Part shown: one piece after another, positions 10,426 to 21,575 of the stretch
Layout: each line of letters begins with the position of its first letter
How positions within the stretch are numbered: the first letter of the stretch is position 1
Source of the DNA: Toxorhynchites rutilus septentrionalis
Taxonomy: Eukaryota > Arthropoda > Insecta > Diptera > Culicidae
Direction: 5' to 3'
Assembly: GCF_029784135.1 (NCBI RefSeq)
Contig: NC_073745.1
Span: forward strand, 45,181,521-45,245,520
Length of the DNA stretch: 64,000 nucleotides
Position numbers and translations under genes: made by a program
The notes under the pieces: generated by a model
The model's database searches: none
What the model was told of the DNA's origin: nothing
What the model saw: only the letters and a program-made list of their open reading frames with translations

Positions 10426-11157
10426 TTAAGGGGGTGTTCTAGTGTAGAGACATGAATTTCGGTCGTTTTTTCGAGCTCCGTCAAAATAAAACAAAGAGTA
10501 TTTGCACTATTCATTTTACCATTATTTGTTCATCTATCTTTTAACAATAATTTAACAAAAATTTAACGAAGAAAAATTCATAACGAGAATAGTTACAAGC
10601 TGATGAAGTGAGGGGGTTCCAAAAACAAGTTGTGCCATGGCGTACACGATTCCAACCCTTCTGGTTATCTGAAACGAAAATGAATCGGCAAACATTCCGC
10701 TATCGCATGAACCTCGGACAAGTCAAAAACATATTTTTTGACAAAATGGCGGCCGTTTGAAAAACAAAGTGCGGTTTAAAAGTTTTTTCTTACGTTTCCT
10801 GATTTTTTAAAAATATTAAAATTTGAAAAACATAATTTTTTAAGAGTTTCGATACGATAGAGAGATGCATACAGATTGTATTCATATAAATTCGACATGA
10901 ATCGGTTCAGTAGATCCGATCGTGTCCGCCAGTGTACGCCAGTTTGAAAAAACTAATTTCGAGAAAAACGCGTTTGAAGTTTTATTGTTATGGCCGTACC
11001 AGTTCAGAGCGCATTACTAAAATGGCTCTAGCTCGGTAAAGATTGGGATTTTCGATAAGTCCTTTCTAGTGTATATTCTTGACTACCTAATTTACAGAAA
11101 TATGAAGGAAAAAAATTGATTTTTTTTTCAAATTTCTTGACTAGAATACTGCCTTAA
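10426..11157. mobile_element. Non-autonomous TTAA-flanked (piggyBac-type) element
   Basis: The 724-bp body (10,430-11,153) is flanked on both sides by TTAA (10,426-10,429 and 11,154-11,157). Its ends are imperfect inverted repeats: GGGGGTGTTCTAGTGTAG at the left and, read inwards from the right, GGCAGTATTCTAGTCAAG (13 of 18 identical). TTAA duplication is the signature of piggyBac-group transposases. No transposase frame is present, so it would depend on a helper in trans. Confidence 0.75.
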
Positions 11158-11260
11158 AAAAAACTGGAAGATTTTAGGATTCAACTGGATGACTGGATCG
11201 AGAAAAAAAACTGGAAGAATCCAGTTTAAACACAATGGAAACGCTGCTGATTAGTAGTTG
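11158..11260. repeat. CTGGA-rich degenerate simple repeat
   Basis: The motif aactggaag/aactggatg recurs several times here, and related aaaactgga copies also lie left of the TTAA element near 10,378-10,420. The TTAA element therefore probably inserted into this tract. Confidence 0.5.
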
Positions 11261-11480
11261 TATAAGAGAATGTGCCTCGTTGCTGCATAAGTTGCTCGGC
11301 ACGGAAACGCACAGAACAAATGCATGGGAAAATGGGAGTGCTCTCAATTGTCGCCAATTCAATAATTCACGGACCAGAGAACCGTAATATACACCATATC
11401 AATGTGTTCTTAGAGAATTTGGTATGCAAATCATCACTATCCGCCACAGAAAAAAATGTTATTAAGGTTAAAATTTTCTG
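11261..11480 (-). repeat. Diverged fragment of the 23.5/28.4/46.3-kb element family
   Basis: The order 'cagaacaaatgcatggga', 'aatgggagtgctctcaatt' and 'caccatatcaatgtg' parallels 47,705-47,800, which is the inverted copy of the family. Divergence is high and no ends are visible. Confidence 0.5.
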
Positions 11481-11499
11481 ATTTGGCAATGAATCTGAA

Positions 11500-12060
11500 T
11501 CAACTTTTGCGTGAAAAATTCAATTAAGCGCACCAGTTGGAGTGAAGATCATAGTATTGACCAATCGTCGAATCTTCGTCAGAGAAAGTTGCTGAAGACC
11601 TAAACATATCGATTGGCTCGTGCCATTTGGTTTTTACCCACGATTTGGGAATGAGGTGGGTAGCCGCGACATTTATACCAAGATTACACAATTTCGACTA
11701 AAAACATCGCATCGCACCGCATTCATATTGCTAAGGAGCTGTTCGACAATGTCCGAGTCGACCCATATTTGCTCCAGAAGCTTATAACGAATCATGGGTT
11801 AATGGTGGCTAGGAAACCAACGCCCAATGATTTCTATGGAAGTACCGAATTGAAATAGGCAAACATCAAAGGCAAGCCAAAACTCGAGCAAGCAAAGCAG
11901 CTGTCAAAAAATAACTGAATATTTAAGGTGGCTGAACTTGTCGACATTAGTAAGACACATGAGTACCAACATAACGCCATAAAAGATCGAAAATTGTGAT
12001 ACTATTTGAACATTCCGCATATGTCTACACTTGCAGAAAATTTATGAAGACATACACCAC
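11500..12060 (+). pseudogene. mariner-like transposase relic
   Basis: Reading across frameshifts gives VAEDLNISIGSCHLVFTHDL followed by GMRWVAATFIPRLHNF (near 11,590-11,700), the helix-turn-helix and linker block typical of mariner (DD34D) transposases. It continues with decayed text around 11,740-11,870. The catalytic core is not readable. No inverted repeats were identified. Confidence 0.65.
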
Positions 12061-12960
12061 ATAGAATATATATTATACACGGAGAAGTTGATTTTGATTC
12101 ATAATTTTTATTTAAAGAATGTGTTTATTCCACAGAAAAATTCTAATTTTCTATCACACATTCATTTATTCACCAAGTATTCAAGCAAATGATTTATATT
12201 GTTCAATCATTTTTTCAAATTATCTCCCATTGGTGGAATTCACTTTGTTGTCAGTTAACTATGCTTTCTATCACAGGTTTTTTTTTCAAAAGTTTTCTCT
12301 ATTACAAATTACCGTTTCAAATATACAATGCATCCATTAACAAAATTACATTTTCCATTTTCTATCAAACTTAATTCTTACAATTTAAAGAGAGCCGTTT
12401 ACCTGCGGCTTTCTCGGGGTTAGTTCCCATTCAAACTTACCTTTCACACATCACTCATACTTTCATTTACACACAAACATCCTTGCATATATTGCAAGAA
12501 CAATCTTAACCTAACTTAACCTATCTTTACCTACATTAGCTATTTTCTACTCTCCTTGTCTATTTTTCGTCTGGATCCATTACGTTCAACAAATCTTCAA
12601 AAAATTACCGAAGTGATTTTTTTATTCCATCTCAATTCCCGTAATTCTCTTTTAAAAACGAACATCGATGGTTCTGTTACCCTTAAATTGAAAGCAAGTA
12701 ATTGCTCTTACTGTCAGCCACAATGTCGCTTTACGTTTGTTTTTTTTTCATTTATTTGGATCTTGAAAATTTAATCCTAACCGCGACTGTATAACATGGC
12801 TGAACCATTTCCATATTTCTTTGGCTTGTGGACACTCTTTGAAGTTAGTTAGAATCAACTAAAACAAATTTATCAGAGGTCAAGTTCCCGATATTGTACG
12901 CTTGTAATTTTCCGCGATTTGGAATTAGATCATTTAAAAATCGGAACTTTGGAACGGTAC
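12061..12960. other. No gene seen
   Basis: AT-rich sequence with pyrimidine-biased frames on the plus strand (12,119-12,340 and 12,556-12,774) that show no motif. A short run 'cttaacctaacttaacct' near 12,507 is a local repeat. Origin unknown. Confidence 0.5.
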
Positions 12961-13005
12961 TTCAAAATCTGGATTTCTAGCGTTACGTAATTCATGCACG
13001 ATGCC
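12960..13005. repeat. Relic end of the GCGTTACGTAA-type MITE
   Basis: gcgttacgtaattcatgcac then gatgcc (12,980-13,005) matches the right end of the complete MITE at 41,647-41,796. The opposite end was not found nearby. Confidence 0.6.
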
Positions 13006-13284
13006 TTATCAATACCTTCTAACAATCACGTTTTCTTCCTGAGTGCACGTTCATGGGTCCAATCGCAGAACTGTTCATTGGTTGATCTTCTAGTCTACCC
13101 TTTAAAATTACCTTTTACTATAAATTTCCTAGTACTTCTACTACTACTAGATTTTTCAACCACTTGCAAATAACATGTATCTCCGTTACATGGAAAAAAA
13201 ATGTTTGATACAGAAAATATGATAGAATAAAGACAGTCTAAAATCGGACAATTCCTTTTTCGAGTTTTGTTATTATCAACACAT

Positions 13285-14275
13285 TCGGTGACCCATTTTA
13301 TATAGATAGAAGAAGATATATGAGTGCGTTTCATCACATTGAAATCCATTTCCACTTTAAAAAAAAAATCAATTTCGTTAGCGCAAACATCAAATGGACT
13401 AACAACGTTGGTCACTATGTAATTGTAGAACATAGGCGAATTTGAATTTTCCCAATTTTCTCATTTTCCTTCGAAAATATCCAATCGTCATGTTTGGTTG
13501 AAATTGTGTATTTGTGTAATTGTGTAATTGTGTTATGTATTATTTTTACTGGACTCCTTCTCCATTTCAGAGGAGAGAGGGGTGACATACCATCATAGAA
13601 ACATTTCTCGTATCCAAAAACTCTCACACCGCAATTTGGCTCCATTTGCTTGATTAGTTCTCGAGTTATTCTGGAATTTGTGTTTCATTTGTATGGCAGC
13701 CCCCTTACCTTTAGAGAGGGGAAAGGATTGTCAAACCACCATATAAACAATTATTGCCCCATAAATTCTCCATATGCAAAATTTGTTTCCGTTTGTTTGT
13801 TTAGTTCATAAGTTATGTAGAATGTTTTCCATTTGTATGGCAGCCCTTCGCTTAGAGAGGAGGGAAGGGGTATGTCACCACCATAGAGACATTTACCCAA
13901 GCCCTAGAGCCTTCCCCCCCCCCCTTAAACCATCACATTCATTTCGAGTTACGCAGAAATTTTAGAGGGGGGGGGGAGGAATATCTAATCACCATAGAAA
14001 CATTTATTGCACCCCGAACCCCTTGCATGCTAAATATGGTTTCGTTTGCTTGCTTAATTCTCGAGTAATGCAGAAATTTATGTTTCATTTGTATGGCAGC
14101 CCCACCTTAGAGAAGGGGGAGGGGTCTCGAACTGTCATAAGAACCTTCCCCGGCCTCAAAAACCCCTACATACCAATTTCCATGTCGATTGGTTCAGTAG
14201 TTTCCGAGTCCATAAGAATCAGACAGACAGAAATCCGTTTTTATAGATATCGAAGATATTTTTTCTACACGGATG
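13285..14275 (+). repeat. Monomer-type repeat with GGCAGCCCC units
   Basis: Several units of roughly 110-130 bp share tttgtatggcagccc, an A/G-rich run (gagaggggag) and 'ccatagaaacattta'. The 3' end carries gattggttcagtagtttccg and aagaatcagacagacagaaa. The same series occurs inverted at 27,345-28,040 and partially at 54,335-54,640. Open frames inside (13,774-13,965 and 14,023-14,310) are products of the repeat and not genes. Confidence 0.8.
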
Positions 14276-14404
14276 ACCAAGGGTCATGCGTGATCCATAT
14301 GAATGGATAATTATTAATGTTAATCATTTATAACTTGATAATTGGACTATCGCATATTTTCATTACTTTGAATATTATGAAACTCAACCCTACTTTTCTG
14401 TCAT

Positions 14405-15270
14405 TGTATAACCCACAATCAGAGTTGCCACATTTTCATCTGCACTTTTTCTTCAAAAAATCTGTACCATCGAAAATATTAATTGTAGAGTGAAATCATT
14501 AACCATGAATAAATACTCATTTATTTACTACAGAATGTTATATTCACTTATTAACTTTAATTTACATACTACAAATACTTACGTATTAACGCCACCGGAG
14601 CAATTTTTATCACGAATTTTTTTTATATATAATGACATTTATTCTTAAGTGAATGTCATGATTGATTTCAAATCATAATACTGACAAAAAATAGAGATAA
14701 ATTTCACACTCGAAAAAATCGAGAATCTGTACTAATCTGTACTTTTTGACGAAAATCTGTAATTTGTACCTTACAGAATCTGAACCCAAAAATCTGTACC
14801 TTTCCATATAATTCTGTACATGTGGCAACATTGACCATCGTTATGTTTGGTACAGATTCTGTACGGTACAAATTACAGATTCTCGCCAAAAAGTACTGAT
14901 TGGTACAGATTTTCTCCACGTATGAAATTTATTACATTTGAACAAAGCAATATTGAGGTTAATGACGACTTTTACGCCGCAGTATCTGGTTTGGTTTTTA
15001 GGTTTTTAGTTCTGGTTTTTAGAAAAACTATGTACAAGCATCATCAAACACACGAGTGATTTGCAAATGTAGTATTTGTTGTAAATAAATGAGTATTTAT
15101 TTCATGTTAATAAGGAAGATTTTTCTCTTTGAAATTATTTTTCTTTGAAATTAAAAAGAATATCGAAGCTTTTGAATGGTACAGATTTTTGGAAGAAAAA
15201 GTACAGATGGCAGAGATTTTCAACCCCTCTGGTACATATTAAAATGTGGCAACACTGCTGATGATAACTG
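14405..15270. mobile_element. Foldback element built from 'ctgtac...gtacag' units
   Basis: The left end (gagttgccacattttcatct near 14,422, then ctttttcttcaaaaaatctg) is the reverse complement of the right end (tttggaagaaaaagtacaga near 15,188, then aaaatgtggcaacactg to 15,257). A second, nested inverted pair of cagattctgtac-type repeats fills 14,700-14,925. The right half recurs at 53,040-53,250. There is no transposase frame. Confidence 0.7.
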
Positions 15271-15278
15271 ATGAGTTA

Positions 15279-15428
15279 AATGTACCTTTATAGTGGAGGC
15301 GATCTGGCGTAGTGGTAACATACATGCCTCTCACTCTCGACATTCTTCCAAAAATGGAAGTAAAAGTGACGAACCAGCCAAATGAGTAGAAAGTCACTAT
15401 AATACAGATATAAAAAAATGTACCTTTA
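15279..15428 (+). mobile_element. tRNA-derived SINE with internal deletion and target duplication
   Basis: The body at 15,291-15,416 has an A-box-like stretch (tggcgtagtggtaac) and ends in an A-rich tail. The duplicated target AATGTACCTTTA flanks it at 15,279-15,290 and 15,417-15,428. Compared with the full copy at 60,388-60,552 it lacks 27 bp between two TCTCAC direct repeats, which removes the B box. Confidence 0.9.
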
Positions 15429-15830
15429 ACTTAGAAAACGTCCAGAATATGGCAATGCTAAACTTCACATAGCAAATTCCGTGATGACATGTCCACTTTT
15501 TAAAAGCATAACAACAACTATCTTGCTTTGGAAATAGGAGAATTATCTATACAAATTATGCGGGTGGAATTTTGTTTCACAGTCCTGTCAATTTTATTCT
15601 TTGGTTGCGTACAATATTAAGACTCAGGATAATATGTTTGTTCTATCATGTTCAATTATTCGGAAGCATTGATTCGGGTTACATTTCTAATTTTCACAGT
15701 TCGTTATTGTATAATGGTAACCTGAAATTCTATCACAACTTCAACTAACCGAATATCCAAATTTGAGATATCTCATTTACTCCGATAGTGAATAATTCCA
15801 CCCGCTAGTTCCAATCATGATAAAGAATGT
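15429..15830. other. No gene seen
   Basis: AT-rich, low-copy filler with no open frame or repeat landmark that I can place. Confidence 0.45.
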
Positions 15831-18180
15831 TGCCTCCCATAAATCATACTTTTGCATTCCCCCAAGTTTGTTTTCGTTCATCACGTTTATTGTGACACGC
15901 ATTTTCCGATCGAATCACGGCATTCTCAGATAACACCGAAAGCAAGTTTCCTTCCCTCCGTGAAAACTCGCACATAACCGCGCGCCCGCACAACACATGA
16001 CTCATACAGTCCGGTGGATGGGGAAGCGAGAGGGCGCCCCGCTAATCGAAAACACATGGGCAATATATTTCAGCAGCCGTAAAACAAGAAGTAAACCAGA
16101 AACTATCAAAAGCACAGAACCTAACTATATTCGTATGTAGAAAACAAGAAAAAAAATCAGATTTAGGGGACAAGCGTTAACTCGTAATGATTGATGATAA
16201 AAAAACCACCCCCGAGAGAAAAAGAAAAAACGGGTGGGAAACCATGCGCTAGGCTAGATTTGAATCAGAGCAATGCAAAGCCAATAGAACTATGAAGTTT
16301 ATTTTATATATTTTCTACCATAGGAAGAAAAATCGTGAATGGAAATAGAAACAGAAACAGAAACTTTCTCTCACACAAGCGCAGACACACTCAAGAGGAA
16401 AAGAAATGTATGCAAATGTGATATCGTAAATTAAAACTAAATAAATGAATGAGAATTAAGTGGATGTAAATACGTTTATAGTGAACTATTGTATAGGAAA
16501 AAAGCGGAAAAGCAAACAAAAAAAAAACACAGAAACAAAAAGTAATGTATTTTCGTTGCCTAGAAAAAACCAGCAACGTGTAGCGCATAGCAAGCAAACA
16601 ACAAATCGTGTCTGTCCTTGTTTTAGACTGTATAGATTTTTCGTGTCCAAGCAAAAGGAAGGAATCTAGTCCCTGTACCTTCGAACGTCCAACTATTTGC
16701 CTCGCTCTACTTCACCTCACATCTTGCATTCATCTATACATTCGTCGGAAGCGAATCAAGCCCTGAATCAAATCCCGACACAAAGAAAATTCGAAAGCCT
16801 CCGATGGAACGAAAGAAACATTGTGTCCATTTTGGCCTCCCACTGCAAATACCGGTCGCACTGCAAATAGTCTAATGTATTAGGGAAATAGAATGTCGAA
16901 GTATCACTTTAGCAGGGTCGAATATCCACCGTCGAGCTCTGTAGCGGTCGTTTAGTTTCCTCCTTCGAGCTCCTCAGTCGAAATTGATCCTCATCTCGGG
17001 ACAGCTCGTTTTCCTACCTCTTGCAGTGTCTCACAGCGAGTAGCCAGTGCATTTTTGCGCAATTCTGAACATTTTAGAAACGAGAAACATAAAAAAAGAA
17101 AGTTCTAGAGCCACACAGCAGAGAAAAGAAACCTCCAACTCTATCACCAGTACGACTAATGCTAACAGCACAATAAAAAGCGATGAAATATTAGATGAAA
17201 AGACGAAACAAATACACACACCGGACAAGAATCAAAATGTAAAAAAAAAAGTTAAACAAGAAGTACTAACGCTAAAATAAAATCCACCTAGCAGAAGCGA
17301 ACAATCCGTGAAACCGACCGCCGGAATGAAAATTCCAGCTTTTATGTTCCAAATCCAAACATTATTTGAAACCTTTCTCGGTTTCATTTTTTCATGGTTT
17401 TATTTGCCTTCACAGAAATGTTCATTTGAATTTTAAAAGTGGCTAGTAGCAATGAGAATTAAATTATATTCAAATGGGGAATAAAACCAAACTCACTCAC
17501 ACCCACACATACACTTATACGCAAAGATAGAGTCGCGGAGGAACGGTGGAGAGCGAGCTGAAAAGTAGCCACCCCTTTTCCCGGAAGCCACAATAGAATG
17601 AATACGGACAAATAAAATTAGCGCAACTTGATATAGGTCCTGTGCGAGTGGATACCATATAGAAGAGGATAACCTGGCACAGCATTGGCTAAGCCGAAAT
17701 TTAAATACGATGATAGTTTTGCGTTGAGTTTCCTCTTTCGTTACGAATGCGACGAACAACAACAAATATGTATTAGCTGTAGTGAAAAAAAAAATATCTG
17801 AGAAAAAATCACCGGTGAAAATTAGAACAATGTTTTGTCCAGAAGTTGTAGACAAGTCCAAAAAAAAACGTAAACAATAGTGGTAAGCTGAGAGGCGCAA
17901 GGCGATTCTAGGAGCTAGGGGAAAGCACGCGAAAGACGGGTATGAATGCGTAGGCAATGTGATTCTGTAAGAACGAGATGATAGACGATACACATAGAGA
18001 GAGCCGAAGGCTGAGCTTTAGGCTCCGTACGAGAGGTTAAGGAAATATTTGAACAGAATACGTCAAAACTAAGCTAGTTACTGTGAAACATGAAAAACGT
18101 TGTGAAACTGAACACTGAATGAAAACAAGTGGAAAAAGCAATACGAAAATGAAATAAATTTAGATATCAAAAATAGATCT
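15831..18180 (+). other. A-rich low-copy block, possible distal 3'UTR
   Basis: Strongly A/G-biased on the plus strand and free of the repeats seen elsewhere. It contains AATAAA at 16,440, 17,276, 17,480 and 18,153. Composition resembles 6651-8400 and contrasts with the transposons between. I infer, without proof, that it is a distal part of the host 3'UTR displaced by insertions between 8.5 and 15.8 kb, or the 3' end of another transcript. The long minus-strand frame 17,493-17,993 (166 codons) has no motif and looks incidental. Confidence 0.4.
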
Positions 18181-18412
18181 GGCGCTGGTGTTGTTTTACT
18201 TGAACAGATTGTCCGAAATGCATGCGATGTATCGTATTATTACAACCAATTGGGCGTTTCAGTTCTCCTTAGTTTGTTAGAATAAAGAAACTTCCAATAT
18301 AATGATGGCTAGTCCTTTTGGCCTAATCTTGAAGAAAGAATATATGGTGGCCTTTTCTCTATCCCTGACCGTCATGTATTGCCATTCCACCATGGTGATT
18401 TTTAAGGACCTA

Positions 18413-18457
18413 CACCATGTACAAATATGTACAAACATGTACAAACATGTACAAAAT
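18413..18457. repeat. Short tandem repeat, unit acaaacatgt
   Basis: Three to four copies of a 10-bp unit containing the palindrome acatgt, the last one diverged. Confidence 0.85.
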
Positions 18458-18579
18458 ATTTTACTATCGTAAGACGTGCTCTGGAGAAATATATATTCTT
18501 GTTGAATGTGTACTTCGAAAAATAACATTGTTACTTTTGAAGACATCAGCAGCCACGACCGGCGGAAAAACTACCAATT

Positions 18580-18860
18580 CATCCATGAAATAAAATAAGT
18601 AAAAAAAAATTTAAATAAGTTGTTTCAATTGTGATTAAACATAATAATGTACTAAAAGCTAGAAAATAATTAGGCAAGTAGCAGTTAGCAGTTATCACAC
18701 CTCACCTTCATTAGTCTATGGCATTGATAAGACTAAAATAAAATCGTGGGACATATGATGAAGTCGCTAATTGTGGATAATGGAAATCCAACGTGCCCCA
18801 CGATTTTATTTCAGTATTTTTACTTATTTTATTTTCTAGTTTTTAGTACATTATCTGTTT
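18580..18860. mobile_element. Hairpin (foldback) element
   Basis: ataatgtactaaaagctaga (near 18,642) is the near-perfect reverse complement of 'tctagtttttagtacattat' near 18,834, and an inner pair (aaaatcgtggg near 18,742 / ccccacgatttta near 18,797) stacks inside it. The internal text 'gcagttagcagttatcacac' recurs at 45,433-45,500. This is a non-coding MITE-like unit. Confidence 0.65.
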
Positions 18861-18974
18861 CATTATAATATTTCTCTACAATAAAACCATCGTACTGTAT
18901 TCTATCAGTCAAAAAATTTCATTTGATACCGATATTGAGTGGATTGAAGAAAATACATAGTATGTTCTTCAAAT

Positions 18975-19870
18975 CAAGTTCGTTCGTTTGATACACATAT
19001 GTAAATCAACCTTTTTTTGAGATGATATGAAATCGGCTATTTTATAGCGACGGCCAAATTGGATTTTTCAAGATAAGCAGTTTTGAAATGACAGCAGAAA
19101 TAAAGGTTTTTTTTATAAATTCGGTCAGTTCCTATTGGTCAAATTGCTATTAATGTGGAACAACCCTACAGATATACAAACATACATAGGAACAGTTCAA
19201 GCTAAATAAAACCGTTTAATAAAGTAATTTGCTATTTTGTGATTGCGGCCATCTTGCCATTTTTCATGATCTACTGTGATCTACTATTCAAGCCCTTTCA
19301 TTTAATACCCATATTAATCGGGTTTTGAGAAAATATGCAGCCCGCCATTTGATAGTGGCAGCCATCTTGGATTTGCATTTTTCATAAATAACTGTGTTCC
19401 ACTAGACAAGCTCTTTTATTTGAGATCCATATTAATGAAGTTTTGAGAAAATATGTAGTCCGCCATTTTGTAGTGGCAGCCATCTTGGATTTGCATTTTT
19501 CATAAATCACTGTGTTCTACTAGTCAAGCCCTTTCATTTGATACCCATATTAATGGGGTATTGAGAAAATATGTAGCCTGCCATTTTTTAGTGGCAGCCA
19601 TCTTGGATTTACACTTATTATAAATAACCGTATTTTATTAGTCAAGCCCTTTCATTGATGGGGTTTTGGAAAACCCATATGGATGAGGTTTTGGGAAAAT
19701 TTGTGATTCGCCATTTTGTAGCGGCCGCCATCTTGGATTTTCAAGATCATTAAATACGCATTTTTATAATGACTACAGAGATAAAGGTGTGTTCCAAATT
19801 TCAGATCAATCGGTCAACGGGAAGGGGGACAAATTTCTATCAATGTGGGTCAGCGCTACAGACAAACATG
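18975..19870 (+). repeat. Repeat with about four 118-bp monomers
   Basis: The phrase 'gagaaaatatg.ag.c.gcca' recurs at about 19,326, 19,444 and 19,562 and, changed, near 19,692: period 118, 118 and about 130. Each unit also holds 'agccatcttggatt' and 'caagccctttcatt'. The block ends with 'atcaatcggtcaacggga', which also ends the repeat at 46,075-46,190. Confidence 0.85.
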
Positions 19871-19872
19871 TT

Positions 19873-20239
19873 ACAAACATACAAACATACAAACATACAA
19901 ACATACAAACATACAAACATACAAACATACAAACATACAAACATACAAACATACAAACATACAAACATACAAACATACAAACATACAAACATACAAACAT
20001 ACAAACATACAAACATACAAACATACAAACATACAAACATACAAACATACAAACATACAAACATACAAACATACAAACATACAAACATACAAACATACAA
20101 ACATACAAACATACAAACATACAAACATACAAACATACAAACATACAAACATACAAACATACAAACATACAAACATACAAACATACAAACATACAAACAT
20201 ACAAACATACAAACATACAAACATACAAACATACAAACA
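19873..20239. repeat. (ACAAACAT)n satellite, about 46 copies
   Basis: An essentially perfect array of an 8-bp unit. Since 8 is not a multiple of 3 and no phase contains a stop on either strand, all frames stay open and mimic proteins with 'KHTNIQTY' or 'VCMFVCLY' repeats. None is a gene. Seeds of the motif (acaaacat) occur in the sister repeats near 19,177 and 46,130. Confidence 0.98.
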
Positions 20240-20765
20240 GATTACAGGGCAAGCTAATTAAAACCGTTTGAAAATGTTCTGTTTCTGTTTTCGACGGAAT
20301 CATTCTTTCAAAAATGAAGATGACCAACGTTTTATTGTCAATTGACCCTGCTATCGGCAATTATTACGAACTTTTTTTTTCTCGAAATACAAGTATCGGA
20401 TATGGTCAATTCGTGATTTCAACAAGATAACTTGCCAGATAAATACAATACAGTGGACCGGTTTAGAAGCAAGAGTGATAAAATCACATTGGTCGTTCTT
20501 AGACTACTTTATGTGAGGATACCTAAAATACCTCATCTATATGGATGAAATAGCAACAATGGAGGCCTTGGATGATAATACATATTACACGAGTCATTGT
20601 GGTATGAAGATGATCATTCATTAGGTGAGTAACTAAGTTCCCGTTGTTTGGCAATAGATGGCTTCAGCAATAGGTACTGGTCGATTTCGACATATTAAAA
20701 AAAAATTATGAACCAAGCTTAGACATATGGTAACACATTTGAGATGCGAGATTTTTCGTCGGCCT
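20240..20765. other. End of the satellite-bearing repeat, then no gene seen
   Basis: The stretch begins with 'gcaagctaattaaaaccgtt', the terminal motif also seen at 19,200 and 46,165. The remainder is AT-rich with no recognisable feature. Confidence 0.5.
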
Positions 20766-20992
20766 ATTTCCGACATCAGGGTGGCCAATCACCGACATCA
20801 GGGTGGCGACTCCACCTGTTCCTACCTATCAGACTCTACAACTCATGAGCCGGGCCAACTTCTTTTACTTCCCCTCCGAAGGAAGACGTAACCAGAGATT
20901 TTTCGCCCAACGGCGCCACAGCTGGGATTGAACCCAGACCGATCGGATTGTGAGGCTGTTACGCTAACCACACAACCACTGGCGCCGTCTGA
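20766..20992 (-). mobile_element. tRNA-derived SINE with intact acceptor-stem-like ends
   Basis: On the minus strand the head starts GGCGCCAGTGGTTGTGTGG and closes with TGGCGCC, giving a perfect 7-bp acceptor-like stem. The T-arm CTGGGTTCAATCCCAG is also perfect (B box). The anticodon arm does not fold canonically and a body follows with two copies of GCCACCCTGATGTCGG, so it is a SINE and not a tRNA gene. No clear target duplication was found. Confidence 0.75.
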
Positions 20993-20999
20993 TTTTCTT

Positions 21000-21400
21000 C
21001 TTAAATTCAAAGAAAATGACGGTTTTTTATTGTGATAAAATATATTTAATGGTATTTATAATGAAAAATAAAGTTATAAACACAGAAAAATCCTGCTAAT
21101 TAGGGGAAAAGGGGGGAATTTGGACCACCTAAGCAAATCGCCTATTATTTCCAAACCAATACGGTCTAAATAAAAATAAAAATGTCACATTGTATACTGA
21201 GCTTCACTTGTTTTCTCTCAATAAATAATGTTTAATCATTATATAAAGCTTCAATCTACAAAATGTATCATAAAATAAAGGAGATGATTTTTGGACATTA
21301 AAATTTGATGCGGGGTGTTTTGGACCGTCTGTGGGGTGATTTGGTTCAGAGTGTGTTTCATCGAATTTCATTTATTGTTATCAAACTTACAGTTTCGCTA
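21000..21400. repeat. Relic with pogo-like G-rich terminus
   Basis: aggggaaaaggggggaattt near 21,102 resembles the G-run terminus of the pogo-like element near 2,010 (read on the other strand). 'ggggtgttttggaccgtctg' near 21,313 looks like a second, internal copy. No transposase text is readable. Confidence 0.4.
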
Positions 21401-21575
21401 CATCAAATTGTTCCTCTTCTGTAGACAGAACTTTACTGCACAATACACGAAAAGATTGTTTAATCAGCGGGAAAACCCTTAAAACCACGATCGGAAAACT
21501 CACATTTTTTGACGCTCAAAGTACTTGATGTATTTATGCTACCGTTTCCCTCTATTTGTGAAGTTTTACCGAAGT

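Noticed and set aside
17493..17993. 166-codon minus-strand frame as a gene
   Set aside because: The composition simply reflects the A-rich plus strand; no domain or start context.
19873..20239. CRISPR-like regular array
   Set aside because: The unit is 8 bp with no spacers, in a eukaryotic genome. Simple satellite.
19769..20360. Long open frames of up to 184 codons on both strands with KHTNIQTY/VCMFVCLY repeats
   Set aside because: They are produced by the ACAAACAT array, whose 8-bp unit has no stop in any phase. This is satellite, not protein.
20920..20992. Functional tRNA gene
   Set aside because: The acceptor and T arms are good but the anticodon arm does not fold and a SINE body follows.
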